A stretch of 64,000 nucleotides of DNA from Calamus simplicifolius (taxonomy: Eukaryota; Streptophyta; Magnoliopsida; Arecales; Arecaceae), in contig UESW01004241.1 of the NCBI GenBank assembly GCA_900491605.1, positions 715,184 through 779,183 of the forward strand. The letters are read 5' to 3'. Of this stretch, positions 43,801-55,878 are shown piece after piece; the first letter of the stretch is position 1; each line of letters begins with the position of its first letter. Under the pieces are notes generated by a model that made no database searches, was not told the DNA's origin, and saw only the letters and a program-made list of their open reading frames with translations. The translations under genes were made by a program, and so were the position numbers.

Positions 43801-46800
43801 GTTGAGCCTGACCATATCTATGGTTGAAGTTATAGCCATGCTCCCTCTTGACAATAGCTGTGCTTTGATCAGGCATCAGATGGCTATCAAGTATTCTGAA
43901 GTTGGGCTATTAGATGGTGACAGGAGAAGGTAAAATTTGTTGGGAGGGAGGGAATGAGAGAGGGAACCTTGGCTTGTCTCTTGTGCTAGTACTTGTAACA
44001 GTGCAAATATTAGGAAACTTCATGTTCATTTCATCAACTAACGTTTCTGATCTTCTTGTTAAAGTCTTATCCTCTTGAAAACTCTATCTTGTTGGAGTGA
44101 ATTGTTAATAACATCCATTACTGTTGGAATGCTGTTGAGGGTTTTTGATAAATTTTAAATCTTTTTATTTCTAATCATGCATATGCACATATGGATAATT
44201 GTATGCCCACAATCAAGTAGGATATCTTTTGTTCTGCTATGGATCAACCTACAATGAATACTAAATTTATAAGTTTTTGGATCTGACTTAGGGTACACAA
44301 ATTCTTCGAATTGGATATGATTAAGAGACATGTTAGATGCTTGTTCTAAGCTATGGAGTATAGATATGGATATGAGATACCTCAATAATATAAAACCTGA
44401 AAAATGTCATATACCTCAATAATATAAAACCTGAAAAATGTCATTATTGTTACACCAACCACCAGGCTGTGAGGCTTTCCCAGGGGATATTTTCTATTTA
44501 CATTCCCGTCTCTTAGAAAGAGCCGCTAAACGATCGGACCAGGTGCAAGTAGTTCGACTGTGTTACCCATCATTGAAACACAAGCTGGAGACGTATCGGC
44601 CTATATCCCCACCAATGAAACATTCATAATACAACAGAAATAAGTGATTTTTTTTATTTTTTATTTACATATGTATAGTTTATAAGCATGATGACTTGTC
44701 ACAGTAATATAGTCTATACTTCATGGAATGGCTCTAGTTTGTACAATTTTTATCATTTAAACTCAAGTCAACAAAACTCAATGAAGCCTTAATACCAAAC
44801 TAATTAGGGTTGGCTACATTAACCCCCTTTTCTTTCCATTCTTTCCATGCTTTCTAAAATATATTGAGATATTAACTCTTTCTTTACTCCTTTATCCCAT
44901 GTATTTTTTGGTCTACCTCTATAGCTCTTCTTATTTACATGTTCTAATCACTCCTTTGTATTGTTGCATCCCTTGGTCTACATTATTTATATGCAAACTA
45001 TTTAAATCCCTATTTTTTATGAATGACTTCATTTTTTTATCTTTTTTCTTGTATTACCGTACGTCTATCTCAACATTCTTATTTTAGCCATATTCATCTT
45101 ATGCACATATCCGTCTAACATTTTGTACCATACAAGCATGGCTAATCATATAGTTGTTTTATAAATTTTTGCTTCAATTTGCAAGTATCTTACAATCGCG
45201 CAACAAGATAGTTGCACTTCTCAATTTTATTTAATCTTTTTTAATATTATGGATAACATCATCTTCACTTTCATTTTTATTAGTAGTCGATCTTAAATAT
45301 CAAAAATAATCATTTTAGTAATTTTATGGTCCTCAACTTTCACTATAACATTTTATTCTAATTGAACTAAAACTACAGTCTAAGTATTGTCTTGATCCTA
45401 CTTAATTCAAAACTGATGTATTCTTCCATAATTTCAACTTATGAATTATAAATAATCATTTAGCCTTTCAAATTTATGAAGTCCTCTTCCCTCGTCCCCC
45501 AAGCATCTTGAGTTATTTGAAACATTTAAAAAGAATAAAAAAAGTATACTTAAAATATGTATTTGACACATATTTGATGTATTGGTGATTTCTAGCCATT
45601 AAGTATTTCTAACTACGGTGATTTCTCTTTGTTGGCTTGCATATTATTTTTAATAATTAAGTTGACACCGTGATTGGAATTAACTGTGTTTTGGATGTAG
45701 ATTGCTCCACCAATATGAAGAAGTCTGAAGTCTCTTTATCAAAAACAAGTACAATCACTTCCACATATACACAACATTTGGAAGAGGGTCATCTTTACAC
45801 AGATGGAGTAAAATCTATTACCTTGTCATGGTGTTCTGCCTCCTTTATGAGATTTGAGGTAAAGATGGAAGAGAAAAAAAGTCGAGATAGGAAATAAGAT
45901 AATGGGAAAAGAAAAAAGATCAGGGTGGTGACATGATCGGTCAACTAAATGTTAGAAACAATTCTTATGATTCAAAATTGTAGGGTGGAATGACATGATT
46001 CATATTTTTTGGAGGTTAGACTGCAATGTGCTCACTGAGCTTGTAGTTGATGTTTACATTGTCATAGGGTTGAATTGTATTAGAACTGCTCAAATAATAA
46101 ACTGATGAATTTAGCTTTCATCAGTTTGCTGTATGACTGATCTGTTGTCCTTTGGTTATTATTCTGCCCCTCGTTGTGATTAAAACGTGGGCTTGGTAAA
46201 TTGATCCATGAGCTTAAATTAAATCCACTATCTACAGGCAAGAAATATTTAGTGTGAGGGAAGATGAAGATAAAGAGGCAACGGACTAGAGTGGAATTTC
46301 ATAGGAACTGTTCATCTTGCCCATTTTTCAGTTCATGTTCCTCAAAGGGTGAAAAATGAGTTTCCAATGTGATGAGGTGCTCTACACTCGCTACAATTGT
46401 ACAACACGGAAACAGGGATCGCTTTCGATGAATTTTAATGTTCTTCATTTCAAGTGTTCTCTAAAAAGCTTGGTCTCCCAATACCTTGAGCTTCCCTTCT
46501 TAGGGTGTCTTAATATGACTACATCAGCAGACTGGTGCTTATCCATTTGACCTTTATGAGGCTACATACATTATGTCTCTGCTCGTTTTGGCATTTAGCA
46601 TGCGGAACAAAAATATTGATAGATACCGACCTTTTGGAGGATGCTGTATCTGTACTTTTGCATTGATGACTCGCATGTTTATCATTCAGAATTTTTTAAG
46701 TTAATAAAGTCAATATGTGTTTTACATGGCTGCTGTGCCTGATTTCACTGTGAAAATGTTGACTTCTCTGTTTGTAAGTTATCTACAGCTCCTGAGATTA

Positions 46801-47617
46801 ACATCGTTTTTCACCATCTGTGCTGTACTTTTTGACAGGGTTTCAAGCTGACCAGGCAGAGTGTGTGGAGAGCTTCTCTGAGCTGGCAAGCTGTGTCAGC
46901 AAACAGGCATCCTTCTGCTGGGCAGTTCATGTCTATGCATCAAAGCCTTGGGGTACAGCTTGCACAGCTTGGTCGAGATGCCTCTGCAGCAGTTAGTATC
47001 ATATCATTATCTGTCCAGGGACAGTAACCAGACATGCGCCATCATTGTTTATCAGACTGTTCTTGTATTTTCTGAAGAATCTCTGCTTTTCCAGGGAGCA
47101 GCTCGTCGAATTAATAGGAAGAATGTAGAAATAGAATCAGTTGCAGCAGCTGGAAACCTGAGACTCAACGAGAAGTGGTGAAGAAATACTTCCGTCTAGA
47201 GGTATGCCTGGGCTGTGTAAGTCTGTAATTGGCTTGCCATGTATAAATAATATGAACAGTTTTATGGTTCACTTGCACCTCATTGATGAGATTTTAGCTG
47301 AGGTGTTGGAGTAAATTATTCATGATAACCTAATACATGCTTGTTTCCTCTAGAAGTAGCATAGGAGGCTGTTTCCTTGCTAGAACATATTTGTAGGTTT
47401 TATTAGCACACAATACTTTTTGAGTATCTATATAGCTTGTTTTGTGAAATTAAACTTCGTATGAACATCATCTGAACACCAGAATACTTTACGTTTTACA
47501 AGCGATTAGGATTAACAATTGAAGCCTTAAAACTTGCATTTTTAATTGCAGCTGCTTGAGACGGAGCAAGAAGAAGTAGATGAAGATCTTGATTTTAGGG
47601 CTTTGGAAAAGGGCTTT

Positions 47618-47659
<42 letters not shown>

Positions 47660-47823
47660 CACACATGCGTGTGCAAGCACATGTTCTCAGCAAGCTGACC
47701 TTTTCATCTTTACAGATTGCTGTGACTCCTCTACATTTAAACTGGCTTGCGGGTTCTGAGATCCAAGCCTCTGCTTCAGAGTGGTTTGCCTCAGCTCTAG
47801 CGGGAGGTGGAGAGGCTCCTTGA
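40820..47823 (+). CDS. SURE: SurE-type 5'-nucleotidase/phosphatase, 10 exons, with three one-base frameshifts
   Basis: The SurE family consists of metal-dependent phosphatases acting on nucleoside monophosphates and related substrates. Exons: 40820-41138, 41568-41662, 41896-41963, 42068-42110, 42414-42491, 42581-42734, 46839-46991, 47095-47201, 47552-47617, 47716-47823. All introns are GT-AG. The peptide has 'VVLVTNGEGIGSPGLAALV', 'VCAPES/DKSASGHSVTVRE', 'EVSGTPADCVSLALSGALF', 'ALVISGI', 'FYSGAVAGAREALLCGVPSL', 'SQESDFKDAVEVCLPLI', 'FMSMHQSLGVQLAQLGRDA' and 'DEDLDFRALEKGF', ending at TGA 47821. In the N-terminal metal motif (NDDG in the bacterial family) both Asp are replaced (NGEG). Phase changes of one lost base lie in exon 1 (about 40960-41000), exon 4 (about 42082, within the Asn/Gly metal- and substrate-site motif) and exon 8 (about 47157). 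Perfect splice sites and otherwise strong conservation suggest either a very recent pseudogene or assembly indels. Confidence 0.87.
42735..46838 (+). other. intron 6 of the SurE gene (4.1 kb)
   Basis: GT (42735) to AG (46838). It is unusually large compared with the other introns here and contains a decayed LINE segment (about 44755-45480). The rest has no recognisable content. ORFs of 60-120 codons inside it are compositional. Confidence 0.75.
44755..45480 (-). mobile_element. decayed RTE-type LINE fragment in intron 6
   Basis: The + strand phrases 'ttagggttggctacattaa', 'tttggtctacctctatagc', 'atttgtaccatacaagcatgg'-like text near 45120 and 'tatcttacaatcgcgcaac' near 45190 correspond to the 3' part of a LINE common in plants, read antisense. 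No ORF survives. The assignment is from recall of that element's typical wording and should be verified by alignment. Confidence 0.65.
47623..47656. repeat. (TC)n microsatellite at the intron 9 donor
   Basis: About 17 TC units begin five bases after the GT of intron 9 (47618). Confidence 0.95.
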
Positions 47824-50395
47824 GGCTGATACAACATCTTTGTTCACCTGTATACTGGTGTAGGTGGTTGCTTTGTTTTCAACTCCACGTTCAAGGTGTC
47901 ACTTTTTATTCCAACTTGGCCTCATTCCACTGTGTTCGTTAATTATTCTTTGTATCTGAAGAAAACCATGCTTGATCCGTTCCATTAATAGAATTGGCGG
48001 TGGCATGTGTTCCAATTGTCTAGTCACCCTGCCTCTTGTTGAGTGTGTTTCTTGTTTGAAACCATTTATTTTGAGTTGCAAGGGAGGTGTGGGGTGTTGT
48101 GGTTTTGATTTGTTTAGATTGGAGATGGGCGGTTCTGTGATACTTGAATTCTACTAGCTTTTGGCTGGTTGTTGTTCTACGAAATGGATTTTCTCTTTGT
48201 TTTTTTAGAAAAAAAAAAACACAAATGATGCCTTCTCCTTTTCTTTTGTGCTAGTAATGATCATGTTGTTATGGTAATCTTAACTCAGGGCTTTTTGGAG
48301 CTGTGGGTCACAGAAGTTGAACTCTAGTTTTCTTGGACAATGAAATTTTGTAAGTTTGAGAGTGGGAATCACTTGGTACGACGGATATGCTTTTCTCCCA
48401 ATGAAGTTATAATTTACAAAGATACAGTCTCTACATCCATTTCTGGTCAGCCTACCAAGTCAAGTGCATTAAAGATTGATATACATCCTGGTTTGGAGTC
48501 TCTTTGAACGGGAGCAGGTAAAAGAAATGGGTGCAATCATGATGCAATCAAACGGTGCTACGTTAGAGAAGAGTAATGATGCAAGGTCACACAATTTGAT
48601 GAATCTTCACCATGGTCCATCAATATTTGTAGCAGAGCAACTCACATAAGAGTTAGGGTCCCACCTTTCTCCAGTCAGAAGAAGAGGGCTGTGCTAGCTC
48701 TTGTTTCTCTGACCAATTCCTCTGAAAAGGTTAACGCACCGCCTGGGTCTACAAAACGAGACCAGCGTTTCGTTATCATCGTGCTAATGGTAGGCTTCCG
48801 GAGTATTGTTTATATATGTAGTCATCCAAAATTGATCTTTGCATGGTAACGAACGAGATTGATCTTTTCAAGCATGATGGAATATCTTCTGAGTCAAATA
48901 TTTGTTTTTCTCCAACGCCTGAAATTAGATAGAGTTCACTTAAGGTGGATAAGGAAAAAGTTTTAGAACTTTTGGATGAGCTACCCAAACCCCAATTAAA
49001 GAGAGAAACCTCATTTTATTTGCAAAAACTTGGGCTACCTTTATAAGCACCTCCTCACTCATAAAGAAATATTTCTTGATTAGATGGGTTAATTCGAGGT
49101 AGAATTATAGCAGGTAAGGAGAATTCTAATTGCATTAGAATGGGTCAACCATTGTAAAGATAATTCTCTAATTAGGGTTCTTCTTGCATGTGTATTCACC
49201 TTTACTATATGTCATTATGGAATTAGCTAGCTGATACTGATCACATCATTTACCTTCACACTTTGGAAGTCAGTTCGTGTGCAAGTTATAAAAATATTAA
49301 GCTTAAGTTGATCTATCTTAGGCTTGTGAGCTTTTCTGTATAGCCGCAATTTCAGATATTAAGCTTAAGTTCGTGCTTAAATCAGGAAAGTAACTCAGAT
49401 TTTTGTATGATTGATCTATCTTAAACTTGTGGGCTTTTTTTTTTTAATGTGACAAGCTTCCATGTAGCTTATTTTCAATTGAGCTATCATGTAGCTCATC
49501 TTTGAATCATGTATAGCGATGTTGATGTTGGTTAGTCTATCAACTTAAAATGGCACAACTAAACTTAAGGTTATTGATTGGCTAGACCTTATAGGAAGGA
49601 ATAATATGGTAGGTCGGACTTCATGCATGATCAGTCAGTTGTTAGAATTCTAATGAGACTAGCTATGAGTGATCTTTTAGCCGTGACCTGAAGGTTGACC
49701 GAACTTAAGGTCATTGATTGGTTACGACCTTATGGGGGAGGAATAATACAGTAGATCGGACTTCATGCATGATCAGTTAGTTGTTAAACTAGCTCTGAGT
49801 GAGCTTTTAGCCATGACCTAAAGGCTTTATCATATTTATATAAATGAGACCTTGAAAATGAAACAACTATGATAAGGAGAGGATAATTCTAGTAATTCAT
49901 CTGCATGCCGAATGGTTAGCCCATCCTAACCATTTGGAATTTTTACTCTTTCAATTATCAGAAAAAGAAAGACCACCGCTCTTTTCCTTCCAGAATAGAA
50001 TAATGTTGGAATCACCTACAATAACAATCAGTACTTGGAGAGAAAACCGATCCCAACTCCATCTACAACTGCCTTCTAATAATACCATTGGTACTAGTAT
50101 AAACCGCTACTATAATCCAAAGAAAGATTATTAGAATCATAAGAACGGACACCATATATCCATTGATTTAAATAGTTTAGGACTTCAAAATTCCCCAATT
50201 CATTTGACCAAATAGCAAGAAGCCCGCTTGACAGCCCCTCTGCATCAATGGATTTGAAATTCCAAATAGGCTCAGATGCCAGTGGAGCCGAGAAATAGAA
50301 GCACTGGATGGTCTAGCCTCAAGCAAGACACATGCATCCAATTTATGCAACATAACTAGTCTACGCACATCGGAGAGAAAGGATGCTTTACCCAC
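47824..50395. other. SurE 3' UTR and downstream host DNA
   Basis: The first few hundred bases probably form the 3' UTR. Possible polyadenylation regions are T-rich (about 48170-48240). No other gene is seen. A 140-bp tandem duplication is annotated separately. Confidence 0.45.
49561..49831. repeat. 140-bp tandem duplication
   Basis: 'aacttaaggt.attgattgg' to 'tttagcc.tgacct.aagg' occurs at 49561-49700 and again at 49701-49831. Both copies contain 'cggacttcatgcatgatcag'. They differ by scattered substitutions and one deletion. Confidence 0.85.
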
Positions 50396-51398
50396 TGATG
50401 GGGCCAATGAGCCCTATGGGCAATGGTAATCTCACAGGGGTCAGATCAGTCATTTCTGGAGTCGGCCCTCGGCCTCTTCTCCTCGGCCATAAACAGTGCT
50501 CGGCCTATTTTCCTCGGTCATGAATAATGCTTGGCCATGAACAGTGCTCGGCCTCTTCCCCACGGCCATAAACGATGCTCGGCCATGAACAGTGTTCGGT
50601 CTCTTCCCCTCGGTCATGAACAACGCTCGTCCTCTTCTCCTCGACCATGAACAGTGCTATGCAAATGTTCGCCCACAACCTTCTCTGGAGCTCATCCAAG
50701 GGCATGAATAGTGCCATACACGTACTCTATAATCAATACTTCACGAGGGACAGAGCCAGCTTCAACTCCAAATTTCATCTTCTGCCTCAGCGGTTATACT
50801 TTGAGGCCCACGTGCCTGACTTTATCGCCCATCACCGTCCACACAGGGCAGTGGAAGGGTGGCATGGGGGACACGTCTGATAAATGCTATAACAGTCGGC
50901 CATGCCCTGCAGCAACCTGCAACAACTGTCCAAACCAAGCAATACCTGCCAACTATGCAGCCACCCATATTTGACTGGACATGGCCTACAACTCTGACAA
51001 ATCACATGAAGGCCAGCCCCACTGTGCTGCCCCCATCATCAATGTTCTGACAAGTGATCATGCCCCAAGGCTGACAGACTCTAAGTACCAATAAAATGGG
51101 TAAGAGGGATCCCCGACCAGGTAACTCCAAGAAACTCAAACAACTACTACACTCCCAAACGCTCACAGAGAGCACAACTCTAAGCCTCTCTCTTCTTCTC
51201 TCTTTCGAGCTTCCTCAAGCTCACGGCTATTGCCCAAAGTACTAACTTGAGCATCGGAGGGTCTCCACCGAAATCTTCGGTCCTCGGGACTTATTTGCAG
51301 GCTCCTAGGCACAAGAAGCTCGTCGGAGGATCCCAGGCTCATTGGAGGAGGCGACCGAACGCTCGCGGACATTCGAGGATGATGATTTGGCATCAACA
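50396..51398 (+). repeat. Element C 5' LTR
   Basis: It begins TGATGGGGCCAATGAGCCC and ends TCAACA. The first 300 bp hold 'cggccatgaacagtgctcgg' repeats (about 50475-50660), also present in the 3' LTR. The rest matches B's LTR in reverse complement, for example 'atcatgccccaaggctgaca'. Confidence 0.88.
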
Positions 51399-51481
51399 GA
51401 TTGGCATGCCAGAAAGGGAGAGAGAACAGAGCTCTATGACACTAAGCTACAAGCCCTCACTCCCTCTACGACAAAAATGGT

Positions 51482-52031
51482 GGATAAAAAGATGGTGATG
51501 ACAAGAACCCATGAAGCTTTTGCCAGTCATGCTAGAGGGGCACCCTCAACGAGCTGAGCAACAGAGCCAACCGCTCCACTCCACCATCACCACTACCTCA
51601 TGCCACTCAAGCAAAATAGCATGCCACCCTCATCCTGCAAATCCATACATTGACGGCAGCTATCCAAAAGCTCCAGAAGTAATATCTCACAACCACACAG
51701 CAGCCAACAAGAGCTTTCGCTCCCTCTTTAGTTGCTGCTCAGGCCAGCCATTATCCATCCCACGGAAGATCTTCCCAGCAAGAGGCTTACTGCCATCAAG
51801 CTCATTAGCATGAGCATCTTCAAGCTCAAAAGCAAGAGCTCACTGGTAAGAGTGCCACTGCTCGCCGTCCAAATGGCCTCCTCTCCTACGGACGGTGATG
51901 TGGGGGGAGGCCCAAGCAAGGGCGCCAGCACCTCCACTCCAATCAATTTACTTCTTGGAGGGCAGACCACCAGCAGGCTGATGTATCCAAATCAACAGAA
52001 GGAGACAAATTCCTTCAAAGGCACTTCATAA
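51482..52031 (+). pseudogene. gag-start vestige of element C
   Basis: The ORF from 51482, with the in-phase ATG at 51493, reads 'MVMTRTHEAFASHARG', matching the gag start of element A, and stops within 25 codons. A second open stretch (51732-52031) contains 'IFKLKSKSSLVRVPLLAVQM', shared with B, then a Gly/Ser/Thr-rich tail. No capsid core, zinc motif or pol domain follows. Confidence 0.6.
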
Positions 52032-52640
52032 TGACAACCTCTTCCACTCGGACAGTCATAATCCACAAGAGGCATGCGACCCCGAGGCTATCTTCGGCCG
52101 ATATGAGCTAATCGACACTCCTTCCCGGCCACTTTTTCTCCCTCCAAACCATCGGCATCAAGTGCCACATCATCATCATCACCTGGCACATCTTTCTGGC
52201 CGGGTTCCCTCTAAGAAGCAAGGTCCTGGCCTAGCTGTGCGGGGAGAGGATCAAGGATGTGATCCAAGTCCCAGCCCATGCCATGCCATGCAAACTTAAA
52301 TGAACAATATTTAACATATGAAGGGAAGAAAGCTTGGTGCCAGCAAGAGGACAAAGAGAGGACATTGGGTGGAGGGGTCATTATGGCCTTCCTTGTACTC
52401 AGATGTCAGGGTTCCATTAATGCCAAAAGAGACCAACAATGTAGGTTCTCCTCCACTCTTGAATAGTCTTCTTCGCCTTTGTAAATACCCTGATCTAGCA
52501 CCAGGAAAAGCTGGGGAAAGCTCTCTGTCCTGACTCCATGCCGACCCCCAGCGTCATCGAACATGACGCAAAGGCCAAAAGCTACAAAAGTTAAGTACAC
52601 TACATTATGAGAAAAACTTCTTTTCATTAATACTTGAATG
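52032..52640. other. Element C interior, non-coding
   Basis: Degenerate sequence with no domain recognised. It lies between the gag vestige and the repeat-rich block. Confidence 0.4.
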
Positions 52641-53440
52641 CACTGCAGAAAGACCGACAATAGCGTCGGCAACAAAGATCGACTCCAGTGCCGGCATCAA
52701 CTTAGCCTCAACGACTTTGTCACAGCCTTAACGGCATCGTCAAAGTCTCAATGGCTTCATCCCAGCCTCGGCGGCTTAACTCTATCTCAGCGGACAATGG
52801 CCAACCGAGTAGCCATTCCCAGACTTCACGTCAAAAGAAAAAGGTACATGACAACTCTCAACTCTCAAGTCACCCTCCGGGGTTAAAAGGCACTTGGCGA
52901 CTTTCAACTCTCAGGTCACCCTCCGAGGTTAAAAGGCACCTAACGACTCTCAACTCTTAGGTCACCCTTCGGGGTTCAAAAGGCACTTGATGACTCTTAA
53001 TTCTCAGTCACCCTTCGGGGTTCAAAAGGCACCTGAGCCTAGTCCAAGCACCCTCAGGTCATCCTCCGGGGTTAAAGGCTCCTGAGTATGGTCCCATCAC
53101 AGCGACTCTCGGGTCACCCTTGGGGATTCAAAAGGTACCTGAGCCTGGTCCAAGCGCCCTCAGGTCATGCTCAGAGGTTAAAGGCTCCCTAGCATGGTCC
53201 CATCACAGCGACTCTCGGGTCACCCTTCGGGGTTCAAAAGGCTTCCGAGCATGGCCCCATCCTAGCGATTCTTGGGTCATCCTCCGGGATTCCAAAGGCT
53301 CTCGACGGCATTAACTTTGCCTCAGCGGCTTCATCACAGCTTCAACGGCATCATCACATCTCAACGGCTTCATTTCAGCCTCAACGGCTTCAACTCTGTC
53401 TCAGCGGCTAGTAGCCAATCGGGTAATACCTTTGTTTAAA
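52640..53440. repeat. imperfect 40-50-bp repeats in element C
   Basis: About nine copies of a unit with 'gtcacccttcggggttcaaaaggc' and 'ctcaactctcaggtcaccc' occur at 52855-53290. They are flanked on both sides by shorter 'ctcaacggcttcat.ccagc' repeats. The position corresponds to the 24-bp array of B, so the family carries different tandem repeats at the same place. Confidence 0.75.
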
Positions 53441-53769
53441 TTATACACTTGCAACATATTGCTGGTCACTTTCAGCCATTCAAGAAGAAGCCCCAAGTCA
53501 ACTCACAATAGGAAGAGGCCAACTCTCCGGCTCACAATTGACGGGCACCCATCTCCAAATTTCATGACAAAAGTAGAAGACCCAAAAGTCAACTCAAAGT
53601 CAGGAGAAACCAACTCCTCAACTCATAGTTGACGGGCATCCACTTCTAGACCCTACGTCGGGAGAGGATTACTGGCTGCTTCCAGCCAGTCTAAGGTAAT
53701 CAATTTACCTCCAATATTACTTAAAGTCTTTGAGCAGACAAAAGCACAAGAGAGCATGCAGACGTGGTC

Positions 53770-53774
53770 ATAAG
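53770..53774. repeat. target-site duplication ATAAG, left copy (element D)
   Basis: Repeated exactly at 62130-62134. Confidence 0.9.
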
Positions 53775-55111
53775 TGGTGCGGGCACCAGGATCAAGCAGA
53801 GGATTCTTAACCCTCTGTGGATATCTAATTAGTTATGATTCAAGTCTTGAGTTAGGAAATAAAGTTTAGTATTTTGAGTCTCGTCCAGTTCATTTTATTC
53901 TAAATTGAGTCCTATCCAGTTCAGTTTATTTTAATGTGAGTCCTATAGTATATTCATCAGCTTACAAGAGGAGACATCAGTATTGGAGCAGAAGACAAGG
54001 CCATCATAGTCAGACAGATCAGCTGCTAAATTCAAGTTGGTGCCACATCTACTTCAAGTAGCCCACATGCCACCTAGCAGAGCAAGCAATCTTTCGATCT
54101 GGATGATCATTTTTCTCATATGACACCATAGATTTCATGCCGAATCCAGCTGCTGCTGATTGCATCTAGAAGATCACCTTCCTCATCTGGACGTTATAGA
54201 TTTCATGCCAAATTAAGCTACTATTGATTGCATCTCAATCATATCTAGAAGATCACCTGCCTCATCTAGACGCCACATATTTTATGCCGAATCCAGCTGC
54301 CGCTGATTGCATCTAGAAGATCACCTTCCTCATTTGGACGCTGCAGATTTCATGCCAAATTTGATTAGAGCGACTTTTTTTTCTTTTCTTTTCTCTCTTT
54401 CCATATCTGCATTTTCTTGGACCCCAAGTCTTTTGCTCTATAAAAGAGACCCTCTAGTATGAATGATATATCTTTTATTATTAATCAATCAATCCAAGTT
54501 TTGAGTTATTGTGATTTTTGTTAATTGGTTCTCTGGTGCTCTTGTTTCTCTCCTCCTGTGCATGCCAACATCCCAAGTCTCCAGGAGAAACCCTGGCCGC
54601 CACCTTTGTCTTCCAATAGTGGACACCCAAGAGCTCTTGGCCAGCCTCCCCTTTTCTCTACTCATTCCTTGTCTCTTTGCCTCTATTCTAAATTTTCTCT
54701 ATTATTCTTTAACCCTTGTATGGTGATCTTGCAGATACCTCAGTAGCCACAAATCCAGGATTTAAGGTGATCGTCATCCAGGTTAGCAGATACTTGGCCG
54801 CAGATCCGTGGGCTTAAGGCTTGGTCATCTAGGGCGCATCCGCCAGGCAAAATAACCCCTTCAACACTTTGATCTTTTCCTCTTACCAGGTACACTCTTC
54901 TAATCTACTAGTAACTTTATTGTAGGAGAGCAAGCCCTACCGGGGCTTCTTAGCCTCGGCAGTCCTTCTTCCTTTTTTTTAGGAACTGTTTCGCGTGCGG
55001 ATTTACTGTGAATTTTCCTGAATCCCTCTTAGGCTATTACTTTGGAAGAATAATTAACTATAATTATTAATCATTAAAAAAAATACTTGAATCCAAATCG
55101 GTCCTGCATCA
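53775..55111 (+). repeat. Element D 5' LTR
   Basis: It starts TGGTGCGGGCACC and ends TCCTGCATCA. A TATA box (TATAAAA) lies at 54439-54445. Internal subrepeats at about 54120-54360 are arranged A-B-A. Confidence 0.9.
54439..54445 (+). promoter_or_regulatory. LTR TATA box (element D)
   Basis: 'gctctataaaagagacc' is conserved at 61455-61461 in the other LTR, in the usual position for the element promoter. Confidence 0.7.
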
Positions 55112-55114
55112 GTT

Positions 55115-55126
55115 TGGTATCAGAGC
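55115..55126 (+). other. Element D primer-binding site (tRNA-Met type)
   Basis: TGGTATCAGAGC, three bases after the 5' LTR. Confidence 0.9.
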
Positions 55127-55878
55127 ATAGTTAGGGCTTAATTTTAATTCACATTATTATCAGTATATCATCTGTTAATTGAATTGTTTCTACCTGCATA
55201 CACATCAGAAAATTACAAAATTTATTTATCTAGATTCATTATAATTTAAAGTATTTTTTGTTATTTTTTGAGAATTTAATTCGATCTGTGAAAAAAAAAT
55301 CTGAGATTTATTGCTATTTACAGATTTCTGGATTAGGGTTTGTGTTTTACATATCATTCATCTGCATTAAATTACTCTTAAGGGCTTTCATTGATGTCAG
55401 ATAAAGGAGGGATTGAGACCCTTTCTTGGCCCAAAATAACCACCCGTGCATTCTGATCCCAAGCCTCTAATCTAAAACTGAGTAGCAACTTAATTGACAT
55501 TTGCCCTAGAGGGCTAGGGACACCAACAGTCGGTTTAGTGTACTGAAGGAGACTAGTACAAATCAATCTAGCGTGTGCTCTGAAATTGGTGTCTAGAAGG
55601 GAGGTCAAATGTCAAATAACTTAAGCGGAGTGTTGGGGTTATTCTAATTAGGCACCTGTAATTTGCGGAATGAGCTTCCTCCCCTTCCACCTGTCCCAAT
55701 TGGCCAATTGAAGAGTTACTATTAGATTGGCTTGCATTAAGCCAAATCCTTTACTCTGACTAGGTCAGCATACCGTAGTCCGAGTCAGTATGAGTCTTGT
55801 ATGCTTGATTGTGGTTGCATGTGCACTAGATCAGGAGCATCTTTTCGCATGTCACCACCTCCATTACAGGCTGAACCC
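55127..55878 (+). other. Element D leader
   Basis: Untranslated leader between the primer-binding site and the gag start. No coding signal. Confidence 0.6.

Noticed and set aside
48776..48988. 70-codon minus ORF downstream of SurE
   Set aside because: No homology or codon signal. Similar ORFs are expected by chance in this AT-rich DNA.
55115..55126. tRNA-Met-like sequence as a tRNA gene (also 31126, 33111, 63349)
   Set aside because: Only the 12-base primer-binding site next to LTRs. No tRNA body.
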